Positions 18,178 through 27,054 of a stretch of DNA of 64,000 nt are shown one piece after another. The stretch spans positions 124,001-188,000 of the forward strand of contig NZ_BQUV01000004.1 in assembly GCF_022835695.1 (NCBI RefSeq). The letters are read 5' to 3'. A program made the translations under genes and the position numbers. Origin of the DNA: Bradyrhizobium sp. Ce-3. GTDB taxonomy: Bacteria; Pseudomonadota; Alphaproteobacteria; Rhizobiales; Xanthobacteraceae. The notes under the pieces are model-generated. The model ran no database searches, was not told the DNA's origin, and saw only the letters and a list, made by a program, of their open reading frames with translations. Numbering within the stretch: the first letter of the stretch is position 1; every line of letters begins with the position of its first letter.

Positions 18178-18627
18178 ATGGCGCGAACGACGATTACCGG
18201 CTCGGCTGCGGGCTCCACCCTGATCGAGATGATGGCGGTGATGCTGATCATCGCGATGCTGGCGTCGCTGGTGGTGGCGACGGTTCCCGGCACGGGACGC
18301 AGCAAGCTGAAGGCTTTGGCGCTGCAGACCGCCGCGCTGCTGCGCCGCGAGCGGCTTGCCGCGATCCTCACCGGGCAGAGCCGCCTTGTGTCGCTCGACG
18401 GAAATGCGCGAACGATCGTCGGGCAAGGCGGAACGATCGCAGTTCCCCGCGACGTCATGATCGATGTCACGGGTGTGGACGAATTCTGGTCGGGACGCCG
18501 GGCGGTCGTGCGGTTCGAGCCGGACGGCGCTTCAACCGGCGCGGTGTTGAAATTCTCGTGGGAGAATGTGCGCTATGAGGTGGACGTCAACTGGTATAAT
18601 GGCCGCGTTGCAGTCGACCTGCCCTGA
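18178..18627 (+). CDS. gspH: GspH, minor T2SS pseudopilin
   Basis: The 149-residue protein starts with a prepilin-type N-terminus: SAAGSTLIEMMAVMLIIAML, with Glu at +5 relative to the expected cleavage after Gly and a hydrophobic helix. Ser replaces the usual Phe at +1. The rest folds as a small GspH-like beta domain (LLRRERLAAILTGQSRLVSL). Minor pseudopilins prime the pseudopilus. The ATG at 18178 has AGGG about 7 nt upstream, overlapping the end of gspF. The 3' end overlaps the next gene by 29 bp. Confidence 0.9.
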   Translation: MARTTITGSAAGSTLIEMMAVMLIIAMLASLVVATVPGTGRSKLKALALQTAALLRRERLAAILTGQSRLVSLDGNARTIVGQGGTIAVPRDVMIDVTGVDEFWSGRRAVVRFEPDGASTGAVLKFSWENVRYEVDVNWYNGRVAVDLP

Positions 18628-19066
18628 CCCTCGCGATGCACGTGCCGGCTTCACGCTGATCGAGGCACTGGTGGCAATGGCGTTGCTGTTGGGATTCGTC
18701 TCCGTGCTCGGCCCGCATCTGTTTTACGCGCGCCGCATCGCCGACAGGATCGACGGCCGCGTCGCGGCACAGGTGCTCTTGCGCACACTGCTCGATGCGC
18801 CGATCGACCGCGCGATCCTCGCAAACGGCACGCGCGACGGCGAGACCGCCGGGCTGCGCTGGTCGGTCACGTCGGAGCCCATGTTCGTCGATGCCATGGT
18901 GGCGCGACGGGACGCTGCGGCCGGCGCCGCGGCGGACAAGAAGCAGGAACCCGCCGCCAAACGCCCGAACTGGATCGCCTACCATCTTGTCGCAACGGTG
19001 TCGTGGGCACCCGGACAGAGGGTCAGCGCGGACACGCTGCGGCTCGGGCTCGGAGCCGACGAATGA
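18599..19066 (+). CDS. gspI: GspI, minor T2SS pseudopilin
   Basis: I chose ATG at 18599 because it leaves a short leader before the prepilin motif (RAGFTLIEALVAMALLLGFV, about residues 13-32). The 155-residue product has the size and pattern of GspI, which forms the tip complex with GspJ and GspK. It carries an unusual Ala/Lys-rich insert (AAAGAAADKKQEPAAKRP) at about residues 105-122. It overlaps gspH by 29 bp at the start and gspJ by 4 bp at the end. Confidence 0.88.
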   Translation: MAALQSTCPDPRDARAGFTLIEALVAMALLLGFVSVLGPHLFYARRIADRIDGRVAAQVLLRTLLDAPIDRAILANGTRDGETAGLRWSVTSEPMFVDAMVARRDAAAGAAADKKQEPAAKRPNWIAYHLVATVSWAPGQRVSADTLRLGLGADE

Positions 19067-19794
19067 CCGCAACGCTACGATCGGGCAGCCGTGCCGGCTT
19101 CACGCTGATCGAGGTACTTGCGGCGCTCGCCATCGGCTCCGCGGTGATTGCCGCAACCGCGGCGCTGGTCAACAATGTCGCGCTGAATTTCGACCGCAGG
19201 ACAGGCCTGGTCGGAAAGACCGATCAGTTGCTGCTCGCGGTCGACCGCCTCGCGGCGGACATCGGGTCCGCGCGGCAGGTCAAGCAGGGTGACGGTGCCG
19301 AAGCTGCGGCCGCCTTCAATGGCGATGCGAACCAGCTGACGTTGGTCACCGGCAGCGGCGCAGGTGGCGGCCAAACCGAGGAGATCGTCAGCCTGCAGGT
19401 CGAGGAGACCGATGGCATCAACCGATTGGTCCGGCGCCGGGCCCGATGGCATGGACCACGCTCGCCGTTCGCGAGCGCCACGCTGCACGACCCGGTCCGG
19501 GTGATCGAGGGCCAGGTCGACATCGCCTTTGCGTTCGCAAGTCCTGGTCCTGACGGGACCATGTCCTGGAGCACGACATGGACCGGACAGCAGCTGCTGC
19601 CGCGGCTGGTGCGGTTGACCATCCGGGACCGCGCCAGCGGCGCCGATCTCCTGCCCGGCGTTGAGTTCGCGCTGCACGCCGACGCGCCGATCGGATGCGC
19701 CCAGCCCGGCGCCAGCGCCGAATGCGTCACCGGCAAGTCCGCGTCGCCGAAGGAGACGCCGGCGAAGGACGCGTCGGCCGGAGCACGCCGATGA
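19063..19794 (+). CDS. gspJ: GspJ, minor T2SS pseudopilin
   Basis: Translation starts at the ATG of the ATGA overlap with gspI. The 243-residue protein has a prepilin signal (RAGFTLIEVLAALAIGSAVI, about residues 8-27) and a long periplasmic domain ending in a charged Ala/Lys/Pro tail. Its position between gspI and gspK and its larger size identify it as GspJ, the second member of the pseudopilus tip. The stop overlaps the gspK start by 4 bp. Confidence 0.88.
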   Translation: MTATLRSGSRAGFTLIEVLAALAIGSAVIAATAALVNNVALNFDRRTGLVGKTDQLLLAVDRLAADIGSARQVKQGDGAEAAAAFNGDANQLTLVTGSGAGGGQTEEIVSLQVEETDGINRLVRRRARWHGPRSPFASATLHDPVRVIEGQVDIAFAFASPGPDGTMSWSTTWTGQQLLPRLVRLTIRDRASGADLLPGVEFALHADAPIGCAQPGASAECVTGKSASPKETPAKDASAGARR

Positions 19795-20732
19795 CGAGCC
19801 GGCACAGCCAACGCGGGATGGTGCTGCTCGCCGTGCTGTGGGCGATCGCGCTGTGCGCCGTCCTCGCCATGGCGACGTCGACGACGTTTCGCAGCCTCGC
19901 CGGCATCGTCCGGATCCACCGGGATCGCGTGCAAGCCGACGGACTCCTGAGCGCGGGGCTCGAGGCCGCCGCCGGCATCGTCGCGGCACTGCGCGATGCG
20001 CCGCTCACCGAGCGCAGCACCACGCTGACTTTCGCAACCGGGTCCGTGCAACTCACCGTCAGCGACGAAGGCGGCCGCATCGACATCGGAAGGGCCCCGG
20101 TCGAATTGCTGATCTCCCTGCTTCGCTCTGTCGGAGCCGATGATGACGATGCCGGCATCGTGGCGCAACGGATCGTCGCGCTTCGCGACACCGCCGCGCA
20201 AGCGCAACCGAACGATGCGCAGGCGCAGCCGAACGATGCAGCGAAGCCGCCAGCGGCGGGCAAGCCTGAGCAACCGGCCGCCACGCCCACTCCTGCACCG
20301 TTCACCGATATCGGGCAGATCGCCGATGTTCCGGGCATGCAGCCGCAATGGATGGCGGCGATGGCGCCCCTGATCACCGTGTTCGGCAGCGACAGCGTCA
20401 ATCCGCTCACCGCGCCGGTCGCGGTGCTGCGGGCCTTGCCGTCCTTCGATACCGAGCGGATCGACGCCTTTCTCGATACGCGAAGCTCGCCGTTCGTCGA
20501 TCCCGACCGCCTCGGCTTCCTGCTCGGAGCGGCGCAAAAATACCTCAAGGTCCAGCAGACTCATGTGGTCGCGGTGGACCTCGTCGCCGGCACGACCGAC
20601 GGATACACCGCGGCGGCCAAGGCGTTCATCGTGCTGCTCCCCGAGGACAAGCAGCCGTATCGGGTTCTCGCCTGGACGCCGGTGTCGCGGTTCGCGAGGA
20701 CAGGCGCTGTCGTATCGCTGGAGGCACGCTGA
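19791..20732 (+). CDS. gspK: GspK, minor T2SS pseudopilin (tip)
   Basis: The 313-residue protein begins at the ATGA overlap with gspJ. It has the GspK-type N-terminus QRGMVLLAVLWAIALCAVLA (about residues 7-26), which lacks the Glu at +5, as expected for the tip subunit. The periplasmic part holds DEGGRIDIGRAP and two helix-rich SAM-like segments (ADVPGMQPQWM and LRALPSFDTERIDAFL). An Ala/Gln/Pro-rich insert at about 130-165 contains the repeat AQPNDAQAQPNDA. Confidence 0.9.
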   Translation: MTSRHSQRGMVLLAVLWAIALCAVLAMATSTTFRSLAGIVRIHRDRVQADGLLSAGLEAAAGIVAALRDAPLTERSTTLTFATGSVQLTVSDEGGRIDIGRAPVELLISLLRSVGADDDDAGIVAQRIVALRDTAAQAQPNDAQAQPNDAAKPPAAGKPEQPAATPTPAPFTDIGQIADVPGMQPQWMAAMAPLITVFGSDSVNPLTAPVAVLRALPSFDTERIDAFLDTRSSPFVDPDRLGFLLGAAQKYLKVQQTHVVAVDLVAGTTDGYTAAAKAFIVLLPEDKQPYRVLAWTPVSRFARTGAVVSLEAR

Positions 20733-21787
20733 TGAACATCGAAATGATGATGCGGCGCTGGATCGATATCCTTGCCCGGCTGTGGCTCGGCTGGCAGGAG
20801 CTGCGGCGCGCCCGGCAGTGGGTGCGGATCAGCCGAGACGGCGGCCAATGGGTGTTTGAGGACGCGAGGAATTCGGCGCGGTTCAGCTTCACAGCCGGGC
20901 CTGCGGGCAACGCGCTCCCGGACGAGATCCTGCGCGCCGCGCAAAAGTCGTTCGTCATTCTGGAGCTCCCCGCCGGTGATGTGGTCTCGCGCGCGATGAG
21001 CGTTCCCGCGCAGGCGCGAGACCTGCTCGCCGGTATCGTGCGCAATCAGATCGAGCGGCTGTTTCCGTGGCGGGCGAGCCAGGCGGCCTATGGCTTCAAT
21101 GTGGCGACCGGCGAGGATCCGAATATCCTCAACGTGCAGGTCCTCGCGACCTCTCGTGTGACGCTCGACGCGGTGTGCGGCGAACTCGGCGCACGGGGAC
21201 TCCGGGTCGATCGTGTCGTTGCCGGCAAGGGCGGTGACGGCGCGACGCCGCCGATCACATTGTGGTCGCGCCTCGCCGACGCGACCGACGCCAACCTTTC
21301 ATGGACACGCCGGATGATCGGCGGCCTGATCGTCGCGGCGGTCTGCCTGACGCTGGCGCTGAACATCTGGGCTTTCATGGCCGCGGCGTCCGCGGACGGC
21401 GAAAGCGACGAGATCGGATCGCGCGTTGCGACGTTGCAGCGTCAGATCAGGGGCAGCACGTCGAAAGAGGCGATCGCCTCGCTCGCGCCGGCGGAGCGGG
21501 CACGCGCCCTGAAGGAGACGTCGCCGGTTGCGGTGGTCGTGGTCGAGGCGCTGTCGCGCGCCCTCCCCGAGACGTCCTACCTGACGGAACTGAACATGGA
21601 CGGTCCGACGCTGCGCATCGTCGGCCTCGCCGGCGACGCGCCGGCGCTGATCGCACCGCTCGAACGCTCCGGGCACTTCAAGGACGTGCATTTCTTCGCC
21701 CCGACGACACGCAACGCCGACGGCGGGCGCTTCGTGTTCCACATCGAGGCACGCGTCGAGCCGCATGTCAGGATCGATGGAGAGTAG
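20732..21787 (+). CDS. gspL: GspL, T2SS inner-membrane protein linking GspE to GspM
   Basis: The start shares one base with the gspK stop (TGATG), giving 351 residues. The N-terminal cytoplasmic part is shorter than in classical GspL but keeps the pattern SVPAQARDLLAGIVRNQIERLFPW seen in PilM/PilN-like fusion forms. A single membrane helix (MIGGLIVAAVCLTLALNIWA) lies at about residues 196-215 and a ferredoxin-like periplasmic domain follows (LPETSYLTELNMDGPTLRIV). It recruits the ATPase to the platform. The gene sits between gspK and gspM, as in most gsp operons. Confidence 0.85.
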   Translation: MNIEMMMRRWIDILARLWLGWQELRRARQWVRISRDGGQWVFEDARNSARFSFTAGPAGNALPDEILRAAQKSFVILELPAGDVVSRAMSVPAQARDLLAGIVRNQIERLFPWRASQAAYGFNVATGEDPNILNVQVLATSRVTLDAVCGELGARGLRVDRVVAGKGGDGATPPITLWSRLADATDANLSWTRRMIGGLIVAAVCLTLALNIWAFMAAASADGESDEIGSRVATLQRQIRGSTSKEAIASLAPAERARALKETSPVAVVVVEALSRALPETSYLTELNMDGPTLRIVGLAGDAPALIAPLERSGHFKDVHFFAPTTRNADGGRFVFHIEARVEPHVRIDGE

Positions 21788-21790
21788 ATC

Positions 21791-22357
21791 GTGCTGAAGC
21801 TCAATTTCAATTTTGACATCAAGCGCGAGCAAGTCCTCGCGGTGGGCGGCTTCGGTACGCTGCTACTGATCTGCGCGATTGCGATCGCGGGGGCGTTGCA
21901 GACGCGGGCCAATGCCCTGCAGCATCTCGTCGAACAGCGCGACCAGCTGGCCGCACTCGAGGCGCATGCGCGACCAGCCGCAAACAGGCGCGCGCAAACC
22001 CAACGCCTCGCGGCGCCGGCGGCCGCGTTCCTGGATGCGCCGACCAGCGGCCTCGCCACCGCGCAGCTCCAGGCTTACCTCGCCGAACTGGTGGCGAACC
22101 AGCACGCGATCCTGATCTCGTCCGGGATTCCCGCCGATCGCGACGACAAAAGCGACGCGATCCGGCTTCAGATCTCCCTGAACGCCACGCTCGCCGCGTT
22201 GCAGACGCTGCTCTATCGGCTGGAAAGCGGCGCGCCCTATGTATTCGTCGACGCATTGCTGGTGCAACCGGGCGGATCGACCGAGCGAGCAGCCGGCGAC
22301 CCTGTCCTGAAGGTCAATCTGACAGTGCGCGCGTTCTGGCGCCGCCGGACGGCGTGA
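21791..22357 (+). CDS. gspM: GspM, T2SS inner-membrane protein
   Basis: The 188-residue protein starts with GTG 3 bp after gspL. It has one N-terminal membrane helix (VLAVGGFGTLLLICAIAIAG, about residues 15-34), a coiled-coil-like segment (LQHLVEQRDQLAALEAHARP) and a periplasmic ferredoxin-like domain with LQAYLAELVANQHAILISS and LYRLESGAPYVFVDALLV. It pairs with GspL. It is the last gene of the gsp operon; the next gene is convergent and 38 bp away. Confidence 0.88.
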   Translation: MLKLNFNFDIKREQVLAVGGFGTLLLICAIAIAGALQTRANALQHLVEQRDQLAALEAHARPAANRRAQTQRLAAPAAAFLDAPTSGLATAQLQAYLAELVANQHAILISSGIPADRDDKSDAIRLQISLNATLAALQTLLYRLESGAPYVFVDALLVQPGGSTERAAGDPVLKVNLTVRAFWRRRTA

Positions 22358-22395
22358 ACGATCGCAACCGCGTTGGTCGGCCAATTCAGAGGATG

Positions 22396-23343
22396 CTATT
22401 CGGCCGCGGCTCGCAAATGGCCACGGAAATAGTCAATCGTTCGCTCCAGGCCCGCGCGCAGCTCAAGGGTCGGCTCCCAGCCGAGCACCGCGCGCGCCAG
22501 CGAAATGTCCGGCTGCCTTTGCCGCGGATCGTCGGACGGCAACGGTTCGAACACCAGCTTGCTGCGTGACCCGGTCATCGCAATGACCTGCTCGGCCAGC
22601 TCGCGGATGGTGAACTCCCTGGGATTGCCGATATTGATCGGCCCCGTGAAATCGTTCGGCGTGTTCATGGTCCGGATCATCGCCTCGATCAGATCGTCGA
22701 CGTAGCAGAAGCTGCGGGTCTGGCGGCCATCGCCATAGATGGTGATGTCGTTGCCGCCGAGCGCCTGGACGATGAAATTCGACACCACGCGGCCGTCGTT
22801 CGGATGCATGCGGGGACCATAGGTGTTGAAGATCCGCACGACCTTGATCCGCAGGCCGTGCTGGCGCCAGTAATCGAAGAACAGCGTCTCGGCGCAGCGC
22901 TTGCCTTCGTCATAGCAGGAGCGCAACCCGATCGGGTTGACGTGTCCCCAGTAGGATTCGACCTGCGGATGGATTTCCGGATCGCCATAGACCTCCGAGG
23001 TCGAGGCCTGCAGGATCTTCGCCTTCACGCGCTTGGCAAGTCCCAGCATGTTGATGGCGCCGTGCACGCTGGTCTTGGTCGTCTGCACCGGATCGAACTG
23101 GTAGTGGATCGGCGATGCCGGGCACGCCAGATTGTAGATCTGGTCCACCTCGACATAGAGCGGAAACGTCACATCGTGGCGCATGATCTCGAAGCGGGGA
23201 TTGCCGATCAGATGCGCAATATTGGCCCTGCTGCCGGTGAAATAGTTGTCGACGCAGAGCACATCATGGCCCTGCGCGACCAGCCGCTCACACAGATGCG
23301 AACCAAGAAATCCGGCTCCGCCGGTCACCAGCACCTTTGCCAC
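22396..23343 (-). CDS. UDP-glucuronate decarboxylase-type NAD-dependent epimerase (UDP-xylose synthase family)
   Basis: The 315-residue enzyme starts with GTG at 23343 and reads [20 protein letters not shown], with the NAD-binding GGAGFLG. The catalytic set is present: a Thr/Ser in [15 protein letters not shown] (about 120), and a Tyr-Lys pair in [11 protein letters not shown] (about 145). The motifs [14 protein letters not shown] and [21 protein letters not shown] are typical of the UXS branch, which converts UDP-glucuronate to UDP-xylose. It starts 1 bp after the stop of the upstream small secreted protein. The product could feed exopolysaccharide, LPS or a glycosyltransferase of the T2SS locus. 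Confidence 0.88.
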   Translation of the reverse strand: MAKVLVTGGAGFLGSHLCERLVAQGHDVLCVDNYFTGSRANIAHLIGNPRFEIMRHDVTFPLYVEVDQIYNLACPASPIHYQFDPVQTTKTSVHGAINMLGLAKRVKAKILQASTSEVYGDPEIHPQVESYWGHVNPIGLRSCYDEGKRCAETLFFDYWRQHGLRIKVVRIFNTYGPRMHPNDGRVVSNFIVQALGGNDITIYGDGRQTRSFCYVDDLIEAMIRTMNTPNDFTGPINIGNPREFTIRELAEQVIAMTGSRSKLVFEPLPSDDPRQRQPDISLARAVLGWEPTLELRAGLERTIDYFRGHLRAAAE

Positions 23344-23344
23344 G

Positions 23345-23773
23345 TCACTCTCTCTTGATGTCCGAGCTTGAAGCCGGTTGCCAGACCCACGGTTGCCGGC
23401 GCGCGGGAACATAGCCCGCGACATGCGAGCAATCGCCGCTCTGCGAACCGAACACCGTCCACTGCGTGACCTTCCAGACTTCGTTGCGGCGAAGCGACGC
23501 CCCGGCGAGGACGCAATTGTTCCAGGGCGCGACGACGAACTGAATGTCGTAGCAGCCCGGCGCGATGCGCGAGACGGTGTGAAATCGCGAAGGCGGCAAC
23601 GCGCCGGCAAACTGGTCCGGCCCCCACTGCCCTGCCCCACATGGCGAGATGTAGAGATGCTGCAGCGGCGTGTTCGACGCGTTGACGATGGTGAATTCAG
23701 CGGCATCAGCAGCAGACGCGAGCATCGCCGCCATCGCCGTCACAACGAGTTGTCGATTACATAGGCGATGCAT
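23345..23773 (-). CDS. Small secreted protein of unknown function
   Basis: Starting at ATG 23773 the protein has 142 residues with a signal peptide ([19 protein letters not shown]). An ATG at 23797 is an equally possible start; neither has a clear ribosome site. The mature part ([20 protein letters not shown], then [18 protein letters not shown] and DCSHVAGYV) has four cysteines and looks like a small extracytoplasmic beta domain. I do not recognise the family. Its stop is one base from the GTG of the UDP-glucuronate decarboxylase gene, so the two are co-translated. Confidence 0.7.
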   Translation of the reverse strand: MHRLCNRQLVVTAMAAMLASAADAAEFTIVNASNTPLQHLYISPCGAGQWGPDQFAGALPPSRFHTVSRIAPGCYDIQFVVAPWNNCVLAGASLRRNEVWKVTQWTVFGSQSGDCSHVAGYVPARRQPWVWQPASSSDIKRE

Positions 23774-23797
23774 GGGAGGCGTACGCACTGCGGACAT

Positions 23798-24410
23798 TCA
23801 TTGCAGCTGCCGCGTGGCAGACAATGGACGTTAGCATCGCGCCATTGCAGTTTTGTGGCGTTTCCCGTTGTAATTGTCTCGTCCGCACTGCGTGACGCGA
23901 ATGACTGCGCAGCGCTGCGCCTTCGTTGCGCGCCATTCGGCCGCACTCGCATTCTGCGTTGCGTGATGTGAGCTGATGCGACTTCGCGCAAGCTGAGCGC
24001 ACGCGATGAACTACGACGATTCACGTTGCTCTAACGTGCAGAAATTTCTCCGCGCGTGGATTGGATTCAGTTCAACATCCGGAGATCTCGAATCCGAGAA
24101 CCCCGTCGTGACGGCGCGAGCAATCCGCAGACGCGCCGCGATGTCGTCCGACCACGACCGACCGCACAGCGCACATGATCGCCAACGCATCGCCGAGCAA
24201 CCGGGCCGGCGGTTGTGGTGTCCAGCCAATCCCGGCCAGATTTGAACGCCGCTCAATTCCGCGCCAGACCGCGACTCGGCGCCTGCCGTCCATGACAACC
24301 AACACGGCACGGAATTCCTAGATCAACGGCCAGATCCCCTTACCCGAATGCGGGTGGAAGCCCGGTCCGGGACGGATAAGTTTCTACATTTAAATCAATG
24401 GCTTGGTTGC
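23798..24410. other. 613-bp gene-free stretch beside tRNA-Gln
   Basis: I see no convincing gene. Short open frames here have no recognisable domain or ribosome site. The base composition is more mixed than in the flanking genes. There is no integrase or visible direct copy of the tRNA 3' end, so I do not call an integration remnant. Confidence 0.5.
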
Positions 24411-24485
24411 TGGCTGGGGCGGGAGGGATCGAACCTCCGAATGGCGGAATCAAAATCCGCTGCCTTACCGCTTGGCTACGCCCCA
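24411..24485 (-). tRNA. tRNA-Gln (anticodon TTG)
   Basis: Read on the minus strand it folds as a full cloverleaf: acceptor TGGGGCG pairing with CGCCCCA, a D-arm, the anticodon stem GCGGA/TCCGC around TTTTGAT with anticodon TTG, and the T-arm GGAGG-TTCGATC-CCTCC. The CCA end is encoded (24411-24413). Confidence 0.95.
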
Positions 24486-24704
24486 ACGTGCCGATTGAAG
24501 GCCACGCCGGTCTATAGGGTGAGTCCCGCCATTTCAACAGGGCGGCGATCGAAAAGGCACGAAAGCCGCAGGATGATGAAGGTGACATTATTATAGGCCG
24601 GCGCGGCGGTGGCCGAAACTGACCGCGCGATGTCCGCTCGGACAGTTGAGAGGCCGCCGGTTTCATGGGATGACAATTCCAAACGCCTCCCCGGGAGTAA
24701 CGCC

Positions 24705-26483
24705 ATGACCTACCGTGCGCCGATCAACGATATCTTGCTGTCCCTCAATCATGGTGCGGGGCTCGCTGCCGCTGTTGAGGCCGGCCATTACGGCGATTTC
24801 GACGGCGATATTACCGCCGCGGTTCTGGAAGAAGCCGGCAAGTTCGCGTCCGATGTGCTGGCGCCGCTCAACAAGGTCGGCGACGAGCACGGCATCAAGC
24901 TCGACAACGGCAAGGTGACGACCGCGCCGGGCTGGCCCGATGCCTATCAGCGCTGGACCGCCGCCGGATGGAACGCGGTGTCGGGTCCGGAAGCGTTCGG
25001 CGGCCAGGGCCTGCCGCTCGCGATCAACGCCGCCTGCACCGAGATCTGGAGCGCGTCGAATGTCGCGTTCGGCCTCTGCCCCTTGCTGACGCTGTCCGCG
25101 ATCGAGGCGCTCGACGCCCATGGCAACGACGAGCTGAAAAAGATCTATCTCGAGAAGCTCGTCACCGGCGAGTGGACCGGCACGATGCAGCTCACCGAGC
25201 CCAATGCCGGCTCCGACGTCGGCGCGCTGCGCACCCGCGCGGAACGCGCAGGAGACGGCACCTACCGCATCAAGGGCACCAAGATCTTCATCACCTACGG
25301 CGAGCACGACATGACCGACAACATCGTGCACTTCGTGCTCGCACGATTGCCCGATGCGCCTGCCGGCACCAAGGGAATCTCGCTGTTTCTCGTCCCCAAA
25401 TTCCTGGTCAATGCCGACGGCTCGCTCGGCGCGCGCAACGACATCCATGCAAGCGGCGTCGAGCACAAGCTCGGCATGCACGCTTCGCCGACCTGCACCA
25501 TGACCATGGGAGACAAGGGCGGCGCGATCGGCTTCCTGATCGGCGAGGAAAACCAGGGCATGCGCTGCATGTTCACGATGATGAACCAGGCCCGGCTCGG
25601 CGTCGGCCTCGAGGGCGTCGGCGTTGCCGACCGCGCCTATCAGCAGGCGCTGGCCTATGCGCAGGAGCGCAAGCAGGGCAAGGCGATCGGCCACAAGAGC
25701 GACGGCATGGATCCGATCATCGTGCATCCCGACGTCAAGCGCATGCTGATGCAGATGCGCAGCATGACGGCGGCGGCACGCACGATCTGCTATGCCACCG
25801 CGGTCGCGCTCGACGTCTCGGTGCGCGCCAAGGACGCCAAGGTCCGCGCCGATGCGGCCGCCCGCGGCGCGCTGCTGACCCCGATCGCCAAGGCGTTCTC
25901 CACCGACATCGGCAACGAGGTCGCCTATCTCGGGGTCCAGGTCCATGGCGGCATGGGCTTTATCGAGGAGACCGGCGCCGCGCAGCACTATCGCGACGCT
26001 CGCATCACCTCGATCTATGAGGGCACCAACGGTATCCAGTCGATCGACCTCGTCACCCGCAAGCTCGGCGCCAATGGCGGCGCCTCGGTGTGGGCGCTGC
26101 TCGACGAGCTCGCCGCAACCATCAAGCAGATCGAGGCCTCCAACGATCCGGCCTTCGGCACGACCGGCGCAAAACTGCGCGATGCCCATGCCGCGCTCGA
26201 ACGCAGCAGCAAATGGCTGCTCGAGCGACTGGCCTCGGCACCGAACGAGGCGCTGGCCGGCGCGACGCCCTATCTGCGGCTGTTCGGCGCCACGCTCGGC
26301 GGCTGCATGCTGGCCGGCGAGGCGCTGGCCGCCAAGGCGAACGGCGAAGCCGAGCCGCAGCGCTATGTCGCGCTGGCGCGCTTCTTCGCCGAGAACGTCG
26401 CCGTGCAGGGGCCGTCGCTGGAGAAGACGGTGACGGAGAGCGCCGAGGCGGTGACCGGCGCCGACGCGGTGTTGGCGGGGTAG
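24705..26483 (+). CDS. Acyl-CoA dehydrogenase (DmdC/large-type)
   Basis: The 592-residue flavoenzyme oxidises an acyl-CoA to the 2-enoyl-CoA. I chose ATG at 24705 because GGGAG lies 7-8 nt upstream and MTYRAPINDILLSL is the usual start. Landmarks are the FAD/substrate motif LTEPNAGSDVGALRT (about 163), KIFITYGEHDMTDNI, and YEGTNGIQSIDLV (about 436) with the catalytic Glu. The C-terminal extension of about 130 residues marks the large class that includes 3-methylmercaptopropionyl-CoA dehydrogenases. The substrate cannot be read. It stands alone, with a palindromic repeat downstream. Confidence 0.92.
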   Translation: MTYRAPINDILLSLNHGAGLAAAVEAGHYGDFDGDITAAVLEEAGKFASDVLAPLNKVGDEHGIKLDNGKVTTAPGWPDAYQRWTAAGWNAVSGPEAFGGQGLPLAINAACTEIWSASNVAFGLCPLLTLSAIEALDAHGNDELKKIYLEKLVTGEWTGTMQLTEPNAGSDVGALRTRAERAGDGTYRIKGTKIFITYGEHDMTDNIVHFVLARLPDAPAGTKGISLFLVPKFLVNADGSLGARNDIHASGVEHKLGMHASPTCTMTMGDKGGAIGFLIGEENQGMRCMFTMMNQARLGVGLEGVGVADRAYQQALAYAQERKQGKAIGHKSDGMDPIIVHPDVKRMLMQMRSMTAAARTICYATAVALDVSVRAKDAKVRADAAARGALLTPIAKAFSTDIGNEVAYLGVQVHGGMGFIEETGAAQHYRDARITSIYEGTNGIQSIDLVTRKLGANGGASVWALLDELAATIKQIEASNDPAFGTTGAKLRDAHAALERSSKWLLERLASAPNEALAGATPYLRLFGATLGGCMLAGEALAAKANGEAEPQRYVALARFFAENVAVQGPSLEKTVTESAEAVTGADAVLAG

Positions 26484-26523
26484 GCCTCGCAATCTCGCCC
26501 AGGCACAGGCGGAACTCATCGTT

Positions 26524-26644
26524 GTCGTCCTGGCGAAAGCCAGGACCCATAGACACCGCATTTAATCGTGAACGAGATCGTGGCCCCGGCGTCGCGCAAC
26601 AATGCACATTTGGGGTAATGGGTCCTGGCTTTCGCCAGGACGAC
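26524..26644. repeat. Inverted-repeat element with perfect 26-bp arms
   Basis: The arms at 26524-26549 and 26619-26644 are exact reverse complements. Each arm is itself a palindrome built on TCCTGGCGAAAGCCAGGA. About 70 bp lie between the arms. The form is that of a non-autonomous palindromic intergenic element, common in Bradyrhizobium-type genomes. No transposase is present. Confidence 0.85.
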
Positions 26645-26767
26645 GGCGAGTACGCCGCGCTGCCGGTGGATCATACCTTCGCGTTCGAGTGATCCGATTA
26701 ATCCGAGCTTTTTGCATTCTCGTTCCGCCCTGCCGTGAGCGGAGGGCGCAGGGAAGCCGGAGGCCGA

Positions 26768-27019
26768 TCAACGATCCTTGCGCGACGCGCGGAACTCCCT
26801 GGGACCATCCAGCAAATCACGCTTGCGGGCAGACTGATCGATCTGGCTTGCCGAACGATCTGCCATCGTATTGATGGCCGCGCCGGCCAGGTTCTGCGCG
26901 CGTTGCCGCCGCTTCTCGCCCCTTGACCGAACATCGCGATCCTGGACTTGCCGACGACAGATTTCATCGGAGAGACGTTCCTGGAGGCATCCGTTGCCTC
27001 GATAAGGTCGCTGCTTCAT
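26768..27019 (-). CDS. Small basic hypothetical protein downstream of rpsU
   Basis: From ATG 27019 the frame encodes 83 residues, very hydrophilic and Arg/Gln-rich (MKQRPYRGNGCLQERLSDEI), with no membrane segment. GGAGGG lies 9-10 nt before the ATG, which is the main support. It follows rpsU on the same strand after 35 bp and may be co-transcribed. I do not recognise the family. The frame could be a chance opening in GC-rich DNA. Confidence 0.45.
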   Translation of the reverse strand: MKQRPYRGNGCLQERLSDEICRRQVQDRDVRSRGEKRRQRAQNLAGAAINTMADRSASQIDQSARKRDLLDGPREFRASRKDR

Positions 27020-27054
27020 CTTGCTCGCTCCCTCCAACAGGATTGCGGGACGGA

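Noticed and set aside
24006-24245. 79-codon plus-strand frame beside the tRNA
   Set aside because: No ribosome site, domain or neighbour support.
23798-24485. Possible integration site at tRNA-Gln
   Set aside because: No integrase, no direct copy of the tRNA end and no foreign-looking genes nearby.
24663-26561. 632-codon minus-strand frame
   Set aside because: Antisense to a clear acyl-CoA dehydrogenase.
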